Source: Thermoanaerobaculia bacterium
GTDB taxonomy: Bacteria; Acidobacteriota; Thermoanaerobaculia; Multivoradales; JAIOJS01
Direction of reading: 5' to 3'
Assembly (NCBI GenBank): GCA_030429235.1
Contig: JAUIDB010000011.1
Span: 62,001-126,000 of the forward strand
Length of the DNA stretch: 64,000 bases
A model generated the notes under the pieces. The model saw only the letters and a program-made list of their open reading frames with translations, ran no database searches and was not told the DNA's origin. The translations under genes were made by a program, and so were the position numbers. Below are positions 30,242 through 38,637 of the stretch, one piece after another (position 1 is the stretch's first letter; the number at the start of each line of letters is the position of its first letter).

Positions 30242-30792
30242 CCCTCGAACCGCGTCAGAAGACGCTGCTGTGGGTCCTCGCGGGATTGCTCGTCGTGCTG
30301 GGCTGGAATCGGCTCGGCGATCTGATCCCGTCGGTCGGTACCGCGGGACCAGCGGGAGGTCAGAACGAGCCTGAGCGGGCCAGAGCGCTGGCTACCGACG
30401 TCGTCGGGCTCGACACGTCTCTGCTCGACCCTCCGAGCGGTGAGTTCGAACTGGGGCGGGATCCGTTCCGCTACGGCGAGGTGCCGCGGCCGAAGGTCGA
30501 GCGACCCAAGCCGCCCGAACCCAAACCCCGGGTCGACCCGGAACCGGTGGTGGAACCCGAACCTCAAGGTCCGAGGCCACCCTCGGTCTCGCATCTCGCG
30601 TACCTGGGCAGTTTCGGCCGCGAGGGCCAAAAGATCGCCGTTCTGACGAGCGGTGAAGAGATCTACAACCTGCGCGAGGGGGAGACCTTCGAGGAATCCT
30701 TTTCGATCGCCGAGATCGGCTACGAGTCGGTCGCCATAGGGTTCGTCGACTTTCCCGACGAGCCTCCCAAGCGTTTGCCCGTCGGGGGATGA
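30238..30792 (+). CDS. PilP-like protein
   Basis: Short membrane-anchored Pro-rich protein between PilO-like and secretin genes; AYLGSFGREGQKIAVLTSGEEIYNLREGETFEESFSIAEIGYESVAIGF. Confidence 0.65.
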   Translation: MTLEPRQKTLLWVLAGLLVVLGWNRLGDLIPSVGTAGPAGGQNEPERARALATDVVGLDTSLLDPPSGEFELGRDPFRYGEVPRPKVERPKPPEPKPRVDPEPVVEPEPQGPRPPSVSHLAYLGSFGREGQKIAVLTSGEEIYNLREGETFEESFSIAEIGYESVAIGFVDFPDEPPKRLPVGG

Positions 30793-30833
30793 CCGAGGGT
30801 CAAGACCCGCTGCAGCGAAGGAACCCCAGTCCT

Positions 30834-33242
30834 ATGAGAAAGATACGAATCTCCACCACCGCTCTCGCCGTCATCGTAGCCCTGGGCTGCGGCTCGTACG
30901 GCCTGCAACGCAAGGCCGAGGTGGCCGAGCAGACCGGCGACTGGGACCAGGCTGTACTCGGGTACATCGAACTGGCGGCCCAGGATCCTGGCAACATCAC
31001 CTACCGGTCGGCGTTGATCAGGGCCAAGATCAAGGCCTCGCAGCAGCACTTCGAGGCCGGCAAGAAGTTCCATTTGGCCGGTAGTCTCGAGCGGGCGCTG
31101 GTCGAGTACCGACAGGCGGTCGAACTGGATCCCACCAATCAGTACGCCTACGTCGAACTCCAGAAGGTACGGGACGAGATCGAAGCCCGCCAGCAGCAGC
31201 GGGGGGCTCAGCGGACGATCGAAGAGATGAAGAAGGAGGCGCGCGAGCGGTCCCAGCCTCCCCTGTTGAATCCTCGCTCCAGCGATCCGATCTCCCTCGA
31301 GTTTCCCCAGAAGGTACCGATCAAGGACATCTATCGGGCGCTCGGCAAGGCGTACGGAATCAACATCTTGTTCGATCCCAATCTCCGCGAGCAGGAAGTA
31401 GCGATCGAACTCAAGGACGTGACCCCCCAGAAGGCCCTGGAGATCCTGATGCGGGCCGGTCAGCACTTCTACAAAGTGCTCGACGAGCACACGATCCTGA
31501 TCGCCGCGGAGTCGGCCCAAAATCGTCGCGCCTACGAAGATCAGGTGATCCAGACCTTCTTCCTCTCGAATGCCGAGGTAAAGGACGTCATGACCATGAT
31601 CCGTACCATGGTGGATGCGAAGAAGGTGGCTCAGAACGAGCAGCAGAATGCGATCATCATGCGGGACTCGGCCGACCGCGTGAAGGTGGCGGAGCGTTTG
31701 ATCGAGGTCAACGACAAGGCCCGCGCCGAGGTCGTGGTCGACGTCGAGCTGCTGCAGGTGAACTCGCGAGATATCCGGGATATCGGACTGTCGCTGTCGA
31801 GCTATTCGGTGGGCTGGGGCCTGGACCTCGGCGAGGACAGCGTGCGGCTCCCTGACTTGCAGCATCTGAACGAGAACAGTTGGGCGCTCAGCGTGCCCAG
31901 CTTCTTGTACTCGTTCGTCAAGAACAACAGCAACTCACAGGTTCTGGCCAAGCCCCAGCTGCGCATCAGCGAAGGCGAGAAGGCCTCGTTGCACATCGGT
32001 GAGCGGGTGCCGATTCCGTCGACGACGTTCAACACGTCGAACACGGCCGGCGGCAATGTAGTACCGGTGACCTCCTTCCAGTACACCGACGTCGGAATCA
32101 AGGTGTCGATCGAGCCGCGGGTCCACCACAACCTCGAGGTCACCCTGAAGCTCAACGTCGAGGTGAGCAACCTCTCCGGAAGTGTCGAGGGTGCGAATGG
32201 ACAGTCCCAGCCCATTATCGGTACCCGCAACATCGAGACCACGATTCGTCTCAAGGACGGCGAGACCAACTTCCTCGCCGGGTTGCTGCGGTCGGACGAG
32301 GTTTCGGGGGATGCGGGGGTTCCCGGACTGTCGGACATTCCCCTGATCGGACGTCTGTTCTCTAAGAAAAACACCGACAACCAACGGACCGATGTCATCC
32401 TGACGATGACTCCCCACATCATTCGTCGCTCCGATATCACCGAGGAGGACCTCCTTCCAGTCTGGGTCGGAACCGAAGCCAACATCTCCTTCCGGGGCGG
32501 CAGCCCGCGGGTCGAGGGACGCGACGAAGGCCCCTTCGACGAGGGCGCCTCTTCGGCCGACCGAGTCCGCGAACTGATCAACCAGCGAGTGCAAGAGCTA
32601 CCGCGCGGTCTGCAGGACGCTGGTCAGGAACCGGAGAAGGAGGAGGAGGAGCCGCCCAGCGGGGTCGATCTCGTACCGCCGGCCTTTGGCGACGGTCCCA
32701 ACAACTTGTCCCTGTGGTCGCGGCCACCCCAGTCCACGGCCGAAGGGTCCTCTGGTCTGTCCCTGGCGTCGTCCGGAGCGATCACTGTCCGTCCCCGGGC
32801 GCTCACCGAGCAGCCGCAGGTGGGCCGCGAGTTCCGAGTTCGTCTCGTCGCGAAGGCGCCACAACCCGTTTCCCATCTCCCGTTCGCCGTCGACTACGAC
32901 CCAACTCGCCTCCGCTACGTCGGTTCGGAGGTGGGAGACTTCCTGGGTCCTTCGGGAGAGGCGCAGTTGCTAGTGGCCGAGGAGCGTCCCGGGCGACTGA
33001 TCGTGGGCGCGAGCCGGTTGGGCGAACGACTCGGTGTCGTCGGTCACGGGACCGTGGGTTGGCTGAGGTTCGAGGCGATCGATCTCGGAACCGCTGAGAT
33101 CACGGTATCCGACCTCGAGGCTCTCGATCGTCACCTCGAGAAGCTGCGGCCGGCGCGCGGAGCCTCCACCAGGGTGACGGTCCGGGACGAGGTCCTCTTC
33201 AAGCCGGACCGCGACCCCGCGGACCCACTGCGCGACATCTAG
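30834..33242 (+). CDS. Secretin (PilQ/GspD-like) with N-terminal TPRs and C-terminal cohesin-like domain
   Basis: TPR region; secretin core NSQVLAKPQLRISEGEKASLHIGERVPIPSTTF, GIKVSIEPRVHHNLEVTLKLNVEVSNLSG, FLAGLLRSDEVSGDAGVPGLSDIPLIGRLFSKKNTDNQRTDVILTMTPHII; cohesin-like FAVDYDPTRLRYVGSEVGDFL. Confidence 0.93.
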   Translation: MRKIRISTTALAVIVALGCGSYGLQRKAEVAEQTGDWDQAVLGYIELAAQDPGNITYRSALIRAKIKASQQHFEAGKKFHLAGSLERALVEYRQAVELDPTNQYAYVELQKVRDEIEARQQQRGAQRTIEEMKKEARERSQPPLLNPRSSDPISLEFPQKVPIKDIYRALGKAYGINILFDPNLREQEVAIELKDVTPQKALEILMRAGQHFYKVLDEHTILIAAESAQNRRAYEDQVIQTFFLSNAEVKDVMTMIRTMVDAKKVAQNEQQNAIIMRDSADRVKVAERLIEVNDKARAEVVVDVELLQVNSRDIRDIGLSLSSYSVGWGLDLGEDSVRLPDLQHLNENSWALSVPSFLYSFVKNNSNSQVLAKPQLRISEGEKASLHIGERVPIPSTTFNTSNTAGGNVVPVTSFQYTDVGIKVSIEPRVHHNLEVTLKLNVEVSNLSGSVEGANGQSQPIIGTRNIETTIRLKDGETNFLAGLLRSDEVSGDAGVPGLSDIPLIGRLFSKKNTDNQRTDVILTMTPHIIRRSDITEEDLLPVWVGTEANISFRGGSPRVEGRDEGPFDEGASSADRVRELINQRVQELPRGLQDAGQEPEKEEEEPPSGVDLVPPAFGDGPNNLSLWSRPPQSTAEGSSGLSLASSGAITVRPRALTEQPQVGREFRVRLVAKAPQPVSHLPFAVDYDPTRLRYVGSEVGDFLGPSGEAQLLVAEERPGRLIVGASRLGERLGVVGHGTVGWLRFEAIDLGTAEITVSDLEALDRHLEKLRPARGASTRVTVRDEVLFKPDRDPADPLRDI

Positions 33243-33254
33243 GGAGGCGGGTCG

Positions 33255-33731
33255 ATGTTCCAACGTTCCAGCCCGAGGAATCGTCAGGCTGGCTACTCCC
33301 TGGCCGAGTTGGTCATGGTCTGCGCTATCCTGGTCGTTCTGGCGGGGGTGGCTCTGCCGGTGGCCAAGCACAGTCGGAAGCGGGCCAAGGAAGCCGAGCT
33401 CCGCTCCCACCTCCGCGAGATGCGGTACGCCATCGACGAGTTCAAGCGCTACTCCGATGCGGGCCTGATTCCAGTCGATCTAGGGACCGACGGGTACCCG
33501 AAGGAACTCGAGGTTCTGATCGAGGGGGTCGAGCTGGTGGGACAGATCGACAGCCATGCCCGCTTCTTACGCCGAGTTCCGATCGACCCGATGACCGGAG
33601 AAGCCGAGTGGGGAATGCGCAGCTACCAGGACGAATGGGACACCGACAGTTGGGGAGGCGAGAACGTATACGATGTGTACTCCCTCAGTGAGGGGGTCGG
33701 CCTCAACGGGATTCCCTACCGAGAGTGGTGA
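33255..33731 (+). CDS. Pseudopilin (GspG/H-like)
   Basis: RNRQAGYSLAELVMVCAILVVLAGVALPVAKHSRKRAKEAELRSHLREMRYAIDEF; E+5 present. Confidence 0.9.
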   Translation: MFQRSSPRNRQAGYSLAELVMVCAILVVLAGVALPVAKHSRKRAKEAELRSHLREMRYAIDEFKRYSDAGLIPVDLGTDGYPKELEVLIEGVELVGQIDSHARFLRRVPIDPMTGEAEWGMRSYQDEWDTDSWGGENVYDVYSLSEGVGLNGIPYREW

Positions 33732-33736
33732 TCAGT

Positions 33737-34207
33737 ATGTCGACAACCGAACCCAGGCAACAACCCACCGCCGCCGAGACCGAGCCGCGGCAAGGATCGG
33801 ACGAAGCCGGATTCACCCTGCTCGAGCTGATCATCGTGGTAGCGATCATCGGCATTCTGGCGACCATTGCGATGCCGGCGATGATCAATGCACCGACGAA
33901 GGCGAAGGAAGCTGCTCTCCGCACCGACCTTCGCACCTTCCGCAGCGTGATCGACCAGTATTACGGTGACCAGGGCTACTACCCGACCAGCCTCGAGGCG
34001 CTGGTCGACGAGGGCTACCTGCGGAGTATTCCACCCGACCCGATGACAAAGAGTGACGAGACGTGGGTGGCGATCTACGAGGAGCTCGACTTCGAGGATG
34101 TCCCCGCCGAGACGGATCTTCCGGAGGATGGACAACTCGGCATCATCGACGTGCGGTCTGGGGCCGAGGGCACCACGCTCGCCGGTACTCCCTACGGCGA
34201 GTTGTAG
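33737..34207 (+). CDS. Pseudopilin (GspG-like)
   Basis: SDEAGFTLLELIIVVAIIGILATIAMPAMINAPTKAKEAALRTDLRTFRSVIDQYYGDQGYYP; E+5 present. Confidence 0.93.
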   Translation: MSTTEPRQQPTAAETEPRQGSDEAGFTLLELIIVVAIIGILATIAMPAMINAPTKAKEAALRTDLRTFRSVIDQYYGDQGYYPTSLEALVDEGYLRSIPPDPMTKSDETWVAIYEELDFEDVPAETDLPEDGQLGIIDVRSGAEGTTLAGTPYGEL

Positions 34208-34212
34208 GGCAG

Positions 34213-35064
34213 ATGTTGCGCCATCCTCGACCTTCGCAGGGCGGGTACAACATGGTGGCCCTGGTGATCATCATCATGCTGATGAACATCGCCGTGGCCA
34301 CTGCGTTGCCCAAGTGGTCGACGATCATCCAACGGGAGAAGGAAGAGGAGCTGATCTTCCGTGGCTTCCAGTACGCTGAGGCGATTCGGGTCTTCCAGCA
34401 GCGACACGGTCGACTGCCGGTTCGGTTGAAGGAGCTGATCGAAGTCGAACCACGGTCGATTCGGCGGCTCTGGGAGGATCCGATCACCGATAGCCCCGAT
34501 TGGGGGCTGGTATTGGCGGCGGGCAACCGTGGTGCCAACCTCACTCCCCAACAGCGGGCGGCACTCCGTAAGGAGAAGGGCCGGCCCGGAGACCCCAGTC
34601 GGGACGTCGGGCTTCCAGGGAGCGACAACAAGGACCTGCCGAAGGGGCCGATCATCGGAGTGTTCAGCCGCAGTACCGACGGATCGATCAAGGTGCTGTT
34701 CGACCAGCAATCCTATTCCGAGTGGAAGTTCACGGTGCAGGCGATCACCGGTGGGTCGGCGGCGGGGCAGGGTGCCAGCGCCGCCGACGGTGGCGGCACT
34801 CGGGGTGGAGGTCCGGTGCACATGGGGGAGGTGGCGATCCGCCAGCGGGGAGGCAAGGCCTCCACGCCGCGCTTTGGCATCCGTTGGTTGGGGCGGCCCT
34901 TCCGGCCGGGCGTCCAGCCACTCGACGGTGCCGCGGCTGGCAACCGCGACAATGGCCTGCCGCCCTCTTCGATGACCACTTCGCAGCCCGGCGTTGGGCC
35001 GAACGGCCGGCCCGCCGGTCAGAGCGGCGCCGGGCAGGATCTGGTGCCGGGAGGCAAGAACTGA
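34213..35064 (+). CDS. Minor pseudopilin-like protein lacking E+5, with Gly-rich C-terminal extension
   Basis: QGGYNMVALVIIIMLMNIAVATALPKWSTIIQREKEEELIFRGFQYAEAIRVFQQRHGRLPVRLKEL; directly follows two pseudopilins. Confidence 0.8.
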   Translation: MLRHPRPSQGGYNMVALVIIIMLMNIAVATALPKWSTIIQREKEEELIFRGFQYAEAIRVFQQRHGRLPVRLKELIEVEPRSIRRLWEDPITDSPDWGLVLAAGNRGANLTPQQRAALRKEKGRPGDPSRDVGLPGSDNKDLPKGPIIGVFSRSTDGSIKVLFDQQSYSEWKFTVQAITGGSAAGQGASAADGGGTRGGGPVHMGEVAIRQRGGKASTPRFGIRWLGRPFRPGVQPLDGAAAGNRDNGLPPSSMTTSQPGVGPNGRPAGQSGAGQDLVPGGKN

Positions 35065-35087
35065 AGCCGGGGAGTGAGGAGGTCGTG

Positions 35088-35525
35088 GTGCGGGTCGAAC
35101 GCCTTGCCCACGGTAGAGGCCTCGAACTCCCGCGCTTCGCGAGCGATGGCAGTGCTGGGGCCGATCTCAGGGCCGCCTGTGACGAGGAGATCTACCTGGA
35201 GCCCGGGGGCCGAGTGCTAGTGCCTACGGGACTGCGGTTGGCGATTCCCTCGGGTTGGGAGATTCAGGTACGTCCGCGGAGCGGTCTCGCCCTCCGCCAC
35301 GGCGTGACGGTGTTGAACAGCCCCGGCACCATCGACAGCGACTACCGGGGAGAGGTCGGAGTGCTTCTCGTCAACCTGGGCCGGGATCCGTTCGTCCTCC
35401 GGCGCGGAGACCGCATCGCCCAGGCTCTTCTGTCGCCGGTACCGAGCTGGAGGTTCGCGGACGCTGAGGTCGCAGTCGACACCGCGAGGGGAGCAGGCGG
35501 TTTCGGTTCCTCGGGCCACGAGTGA
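35088..35525 (+). CDS. dut: dUTP diphosphatase
   Basis: DGSAGADLRAA, RPRSGLALRHGVTVLNSPGTIDSDYRGEVGVLLVN, RGDRIAQALLSPV, GAGGFGSSG; GTG start after AGGAGG (start approximate). Confidence 0.93.
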   Translation: MRVERLAHGRGLELPRFASDGSAGADLRAACDEEIYLEPGGRVLVPTGLRLAIPSGWEIQVRPRSGLALRHGVTVLNSPGTIDSDYRGEVGVLLVNLGRDPFVLRRGDRIAQALLSPVPSWRFADAEVAVDTARGAGGFGSSGHE

Positions 35526-35547
35526 GTCTGGCCTCGCAGAAGTTGAG

Positions 35548-35775
35548 TCAAGCAGAGGGTTTCGAGGGCTTGGCGGCGATCGCCTGCATCGTCTCCTTGA
35601 GGATGTCCTTGAGTTCCAAGGTCAGCTCGGCGAGGTCCCGGACACGGTCGTCCAGATTGTCGAGGGTCGGAGCACTGTGTGCCCGCACGCTGCGACTCCG
35701 GACCCTATAGCTGAGGCGGTCATCGACGATATCGAGGCGTTCGTAGGCCTCTTTGAAGCGCTTTGGATCCATCAC
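35548..35775 (-). CDS. Small conserved hypothetical protein
   Basis: 75-aa ORF MMDPKRFKEAYERLDIVDDRLSYRVRSRSVRAHSAPTLDNLDDRVRDLAELTLELKDILKE; collinear with downstream minus-strand genes. Confidence 0.55.
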   Translation of the reverse strand: MMDPKRFKEAYERLDIVDDRLSYRVRSRSVRAHSAPTLDNLDDRVRDLAELTLELKDILKETMQAIAAKPSKPSA

Positions 35776-35785
35776 AGTCTCCTGG

Positions 35786-36160
35786 TTAGTCGAATTGCTG
35801 GGCGTCTTCGATGAGCCCCTGTAGGTGCTTGACGATCGCTTTGATCTGATCGGGGCTGAGGTCCTCGTTGGCGGGCATGCGACCGGTCACCCCGTACTGA
35901 ATGACCAGGCCCATGGCTTCGCTTCCTCCGCCGTGCGTGAAGTCGTCATCGGTCAGGTCGACGGTGTGGTCGGACAGATACCGCGGCGTGTTGCCTCGGG
36001 CGTCCAAGCCATGGCAACTGGCGCAGCGGGCGCGATAGAGCTTCTCGCCTTCGCTGCGTTGGGGGATCAACTCCGAGCAGCCGAGGGTCGAGAGTAAGAC
36101 TACGCCCAGCAGCGGCAGAACGATGGTGGCCGAGAACCCCAGACTGAAGGGTGGTCGCAT
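35786..36160 (-). CDS. Cytochrome c-family lipoprotein
   Basis: Lipobox-like LLSTLGC; heme motif CASCH (YRARCASCHGLDARGN); GRMPANEDLSPDQIKAIVKHL axial Met region. Start at 36160. Confidence 0.87.
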   Translation of the reverse strand: MRPPFSLGFSATIVLPLLGVVLLSTLGCSELIPQRSEGEKLYRARCASCHGLDARGNTPRYLSDHTVDLTDDDFTHGGGSEAMGLVIQYGVTGRMPANEDLSPDQIKAIVKHLQGLIEDAQQFD

Positions 36161-36168
36161 TGGCTTCC

Positions 36169-36918
36169 TCAATCTACTGTCCCCTCCGGGCGTCGGTGTA
36201 CTTGCAGGGCGGTGGCCTGATCGCGAGGTCGCACCACCATCTCGTCGATGTTGACATGGGGAGGTAGCGAGGCGATCCATCCGATCGCTTCGGCCAGATC
36301 CTCGGCGGAGAGGGGTTGCATGCCTCGGTAGACGGCTCGGGCTCGTGCTTCGTCGCCCGCGAAGCGCACCAGCGAGAACTCGGTTTCGGCGAGGCCAGGA
36401 CAGAGTTCGCTCACCCGAATCGGTGATCCCAGGAGTTCCTGACGAAGCGTACGGGTCAGAGCGCGAAGACCGTGTTTGGCCGCGGTGTAGCCACCGCCTC
36501 CTGGGTAGGTCTCGAAGCCGGCGATCGAGCCGACGTTCACGATCAGTCCGTCGCCACCTGCCTCGAGCTTGGGAAGAAGGGCTCGCGTGACTCGGACCAC
36601 TCCGAGGACGTTGGCCTGGAACATCCACTCCCACCGATCGTCCCGCGCTTCTCGAATGCTGTCGGTGCCGAGTGCTCCTCCGGCGTTGTTGACCAGCACA
36701 TCGACTCGCTCGATGGCGGTGGCAAATCGCTCGACCGAGCCGATATCCGTGACGTCGAGTGCCAAGGCCTGGCCGTGGATCTCGGCGGCGATGGTTTCGA
36801 GTCGGTCGATCCGTCGGGCGCCGAGCACTACCGAGAAGCCGTCGGCGGCGAGGCGCCGGGCGGTCGCGGCTCCGATGCCGGCGCTGGCTCCCGTGACCAC
36901 GGCGACGCGTTGGGTCAC
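36169..36918 (-). CDS. SDR-family NAD(P)-dependent oxidoreductase
   Basis: VVTGASAGIGAATARRLA, VNNAG, YTAAKHGLRALT (YxxxK). Confidence 0.92.
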   Translation of the reverse strand: MTQRVAVVTGASAGIGAATARRLAADGFSVVLGARRIDRLETIAAEIHGQALALDVTDIGSVERFATAIERVDVLVNNAGGALGTDSIREARDDRWEWMFQANVLGVVRVTRALLPKLEAGGDGLIVNVGSIAGFETYPGGGGYTAAKHGLRALTRTLRQELLGSPIRVSELCPGLAETEFSLVRFAGDEARARAVYRGMQPLSAEDLAEAIGWIASLPPHVNIDEMVVRPRDQATALQVHRRPEGTVD

Positions 36919-37271
36919 GAGTGGGACGCCTCAGTCTGTTGGAGAGAGCCGATGATCCAGTTGACGCCGCCGACGATCAGGGCGGCCAGCATCGCCGGTA
37001 GGCAACCGCTGACCGAGAGTCCCGGGGCCAGGAGTGAAACCAGGTAGAACATGGCTCCGTTCAGCACCAGGTAGAAGAGCCCGAGGCTCAATACCAGGAG
37101 GGGCAGCGAGAGCAGAACTGCCAGCGGGCGAACGAAGCAGTTGATCAGCCCGAGTACCGCTCCCGCCACCAAGAGCGCGAGAACGCCGCCGTTCCAGGAG
37201 ACTCCCGGTACGAGGTAGGCGGCGACCAGGAGGGCGATGCCGTTGAGGGCGATGCGAAGCAGGATCTGCAT
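36915..37271 (-). CDS. Phage-holin-family (4-TM) membrane protein
   Basis: Four hydrophobic helices; AYLVPGVSWNGGVLALLVAGAVLGLINCFVRPLAVLLSLPLLVLSLGLFYLVLNGAMF typical of the family. Confidence 0.85.
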   Translation of the reverse strand: MQILLRIALNGIALLVAAYLVPGVSWNGGVLALLVAGAVLGLINCFVRPLAVLLSLPLLVLSLGLFYLVLNGAMFYLVSLLAPGLSVSGCLPAMLAALIVGGVNWIIGSLQQTEASHS

Positions 37272-37283
37272 GGCGAGGTCTCC

Positions 37284-37862
37284 TTAGGGGTTCAGACGGT
37301 TCTCGACCCAGGAATCCGCTTCTCGCCGATACTCGAACCGATCGTGCAGTCGGTGTTCCCCGTTGAACCAGAACTCGATGAGCACCGGCGCTAGTCGATA
37401 CCCTCCCCAGTGGGGCGGCCGGGGAACCGTACCGCCCGAGAACCGCTCTTCGAAGCTCTCGAGCCGGCGGATTAGGGTTTCCCGCGAATCGAGCGCGGCA
37501 CTCTGTTCCGAAGCCCAGGCACCCAGTTGGCTCGGACGGGGTCGCGCGGCCCAGTAGGCATCGGACTCCGCCGCCTGGAGACGCTCTACCGGACCTTCGA
37601 TCCGCACTTGGGCCCCGATCTGGGGCCAGAAGAAGAGGAGGGCGGCTCGAGGATTCGTCGCCAACTGGTCAGCTTTGCGGCTTCGATAGTTGGTGTAGAA
37701 GCGGAATCCCGCGGCGTCGTACTCCTTGACCAAGACGATGCGAGCCGACGGTTGCCCTGCGGTGTCGCTTGTCGCCAGCGTGGCGGCAGTGGGGTCGGTG
37801 TCACCGGCCTGTTCGGCGGCCCGAGTGAAGGTAGCGCGGAATCGTTCGATCGGATCGAGCAT
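37284..37862 (-). CDS. pdxH: Pyridoxamine 5'-phosphate oxidase
   Basis: ATSDTAGQPSARIVLVKEYDAAGFRFYTNYRSRKADQLATNPRAALLFFW; C-terminal WFNGEHRLHDRFEYRREADSWVENRLNP. Confidence 0.93.
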   Translation of the reverse strand: MLDPIERFRATFTRAAEQAGDTDPTAATLATSDTAGQPSARIVLVKEYDAAGFRFYTNYRSRKADQLATNPRAALLFFWPQIGAQVRIEGPVERLQAAESDAYWAARPRPSQLGAWASEQSAALDSRETLIRRLESFEERFSGGTVPRPPHWGGYRLAPVLIEFWFNGEHRLHDRFEYRREADSWVENRLNP

Positions 37863-37864
37863 GG

Positions 37865-38449
37865 TCAATTGGCCTCCTCGCCGTCGACGGTCGGGCTCCA
37901 GGATGGCAAGGAGGCAGGGTCGACGCCGACGGTTGCAAGGGCGGTCTCCCACCGGGTCGTGGGTTCACCGAAGATCAGATCACGGTTGCAGGGTGCCGTG
38001 AGCCAGTCGTTGCGCAGGATCTCTTCCATCAGCTGTCCAGCTCCCCAACCGGCGTATCCGAGCAACAGGAGAAGGGGGTGGGGAGGTTCTGTCGCTAGCT
38101 GTTCAAGGTCCCCGATATGCTGCGTAATGGCGACGCCCGAGACGACCTCCGCGCTGCCCTCGAGAAGTGGGGCATCCGGGTCGTCGCGCGGGTAGAGCAC
38201 GGTTCCGAGTTGCGGCTGAACGGGTCCCCCGAAGTGGGCCACCTTGTCCGAGGTGCCGCCCCACCGCAGATCCATGCCCTGCATGATGTCGGCGATCGTG
38301 ATCTCCGTCTGGCGGTTCAGGATGAAGCCGACGCTGCCTTCTTCGTCGTGATGGACGAGCAGGATCACACTCTTGTGGAAGAAGGGGTCCATCACTTGCG
38401 GCATGGCGATGAGCAGCAGGGGGATCTCGAGGGCGACCGTGTCCGACAT
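37865..38449 (-). CDS. YqgE/AlgH family protein
   Basis: LLIAMPQVMDPFFHKSVILLVHHDEEGSVGFILNR, HFGGPVQPQLGTVLY, LLLGYAGWGAGQLMEEI. Confidence 0.92.
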   Translation of the reverse strand: MSDTVALEIPLLLIAMPQVMDPFFHKSVILLVHHDEEGSVGFILNRQTEITIADIMQGMDLRWGGTSDKVAHFGGPVQPQLGTVLYPRDDPDAPLLEGSAEVVSGVAITQHIGDLEQLATEPPHPLLLLLGYAGWGAGQLMEEILRNDWLTAPCNRDLIFGEPTTRWETALATVGVDPASLPSWSPTVDGEEAN

Positions 38450-38637
38450 GGACCGAGATCATACCGTGGTCGCGGGGGCATGGATCGGTCAGCGGAGCCC
38501 AGATCTGGTCTGACCCGAGCTGCTAGAATCGAGCGCCAGCCTTCGCTTCCGCGGAGGTCCGCCCGTTCATCCCGACTCCGATGCCAGGCTTCGGTCGCCG
38601 TTCGCCCGGCCTCGGCTTCCCAAACCCAGAGGTGAGT

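Noticed and set aside
30720-31865. 381-aa minus-strand ORF
   Set aside because: Antisense to the secretin gene; no family motifs.
36915-37271. Phage holin-family protein as evidence of a prophage
   Set aside because: This 4-TM family is widespread in bacterial chromosomes, and no phage structural, integrase or lysis genes are nearby.
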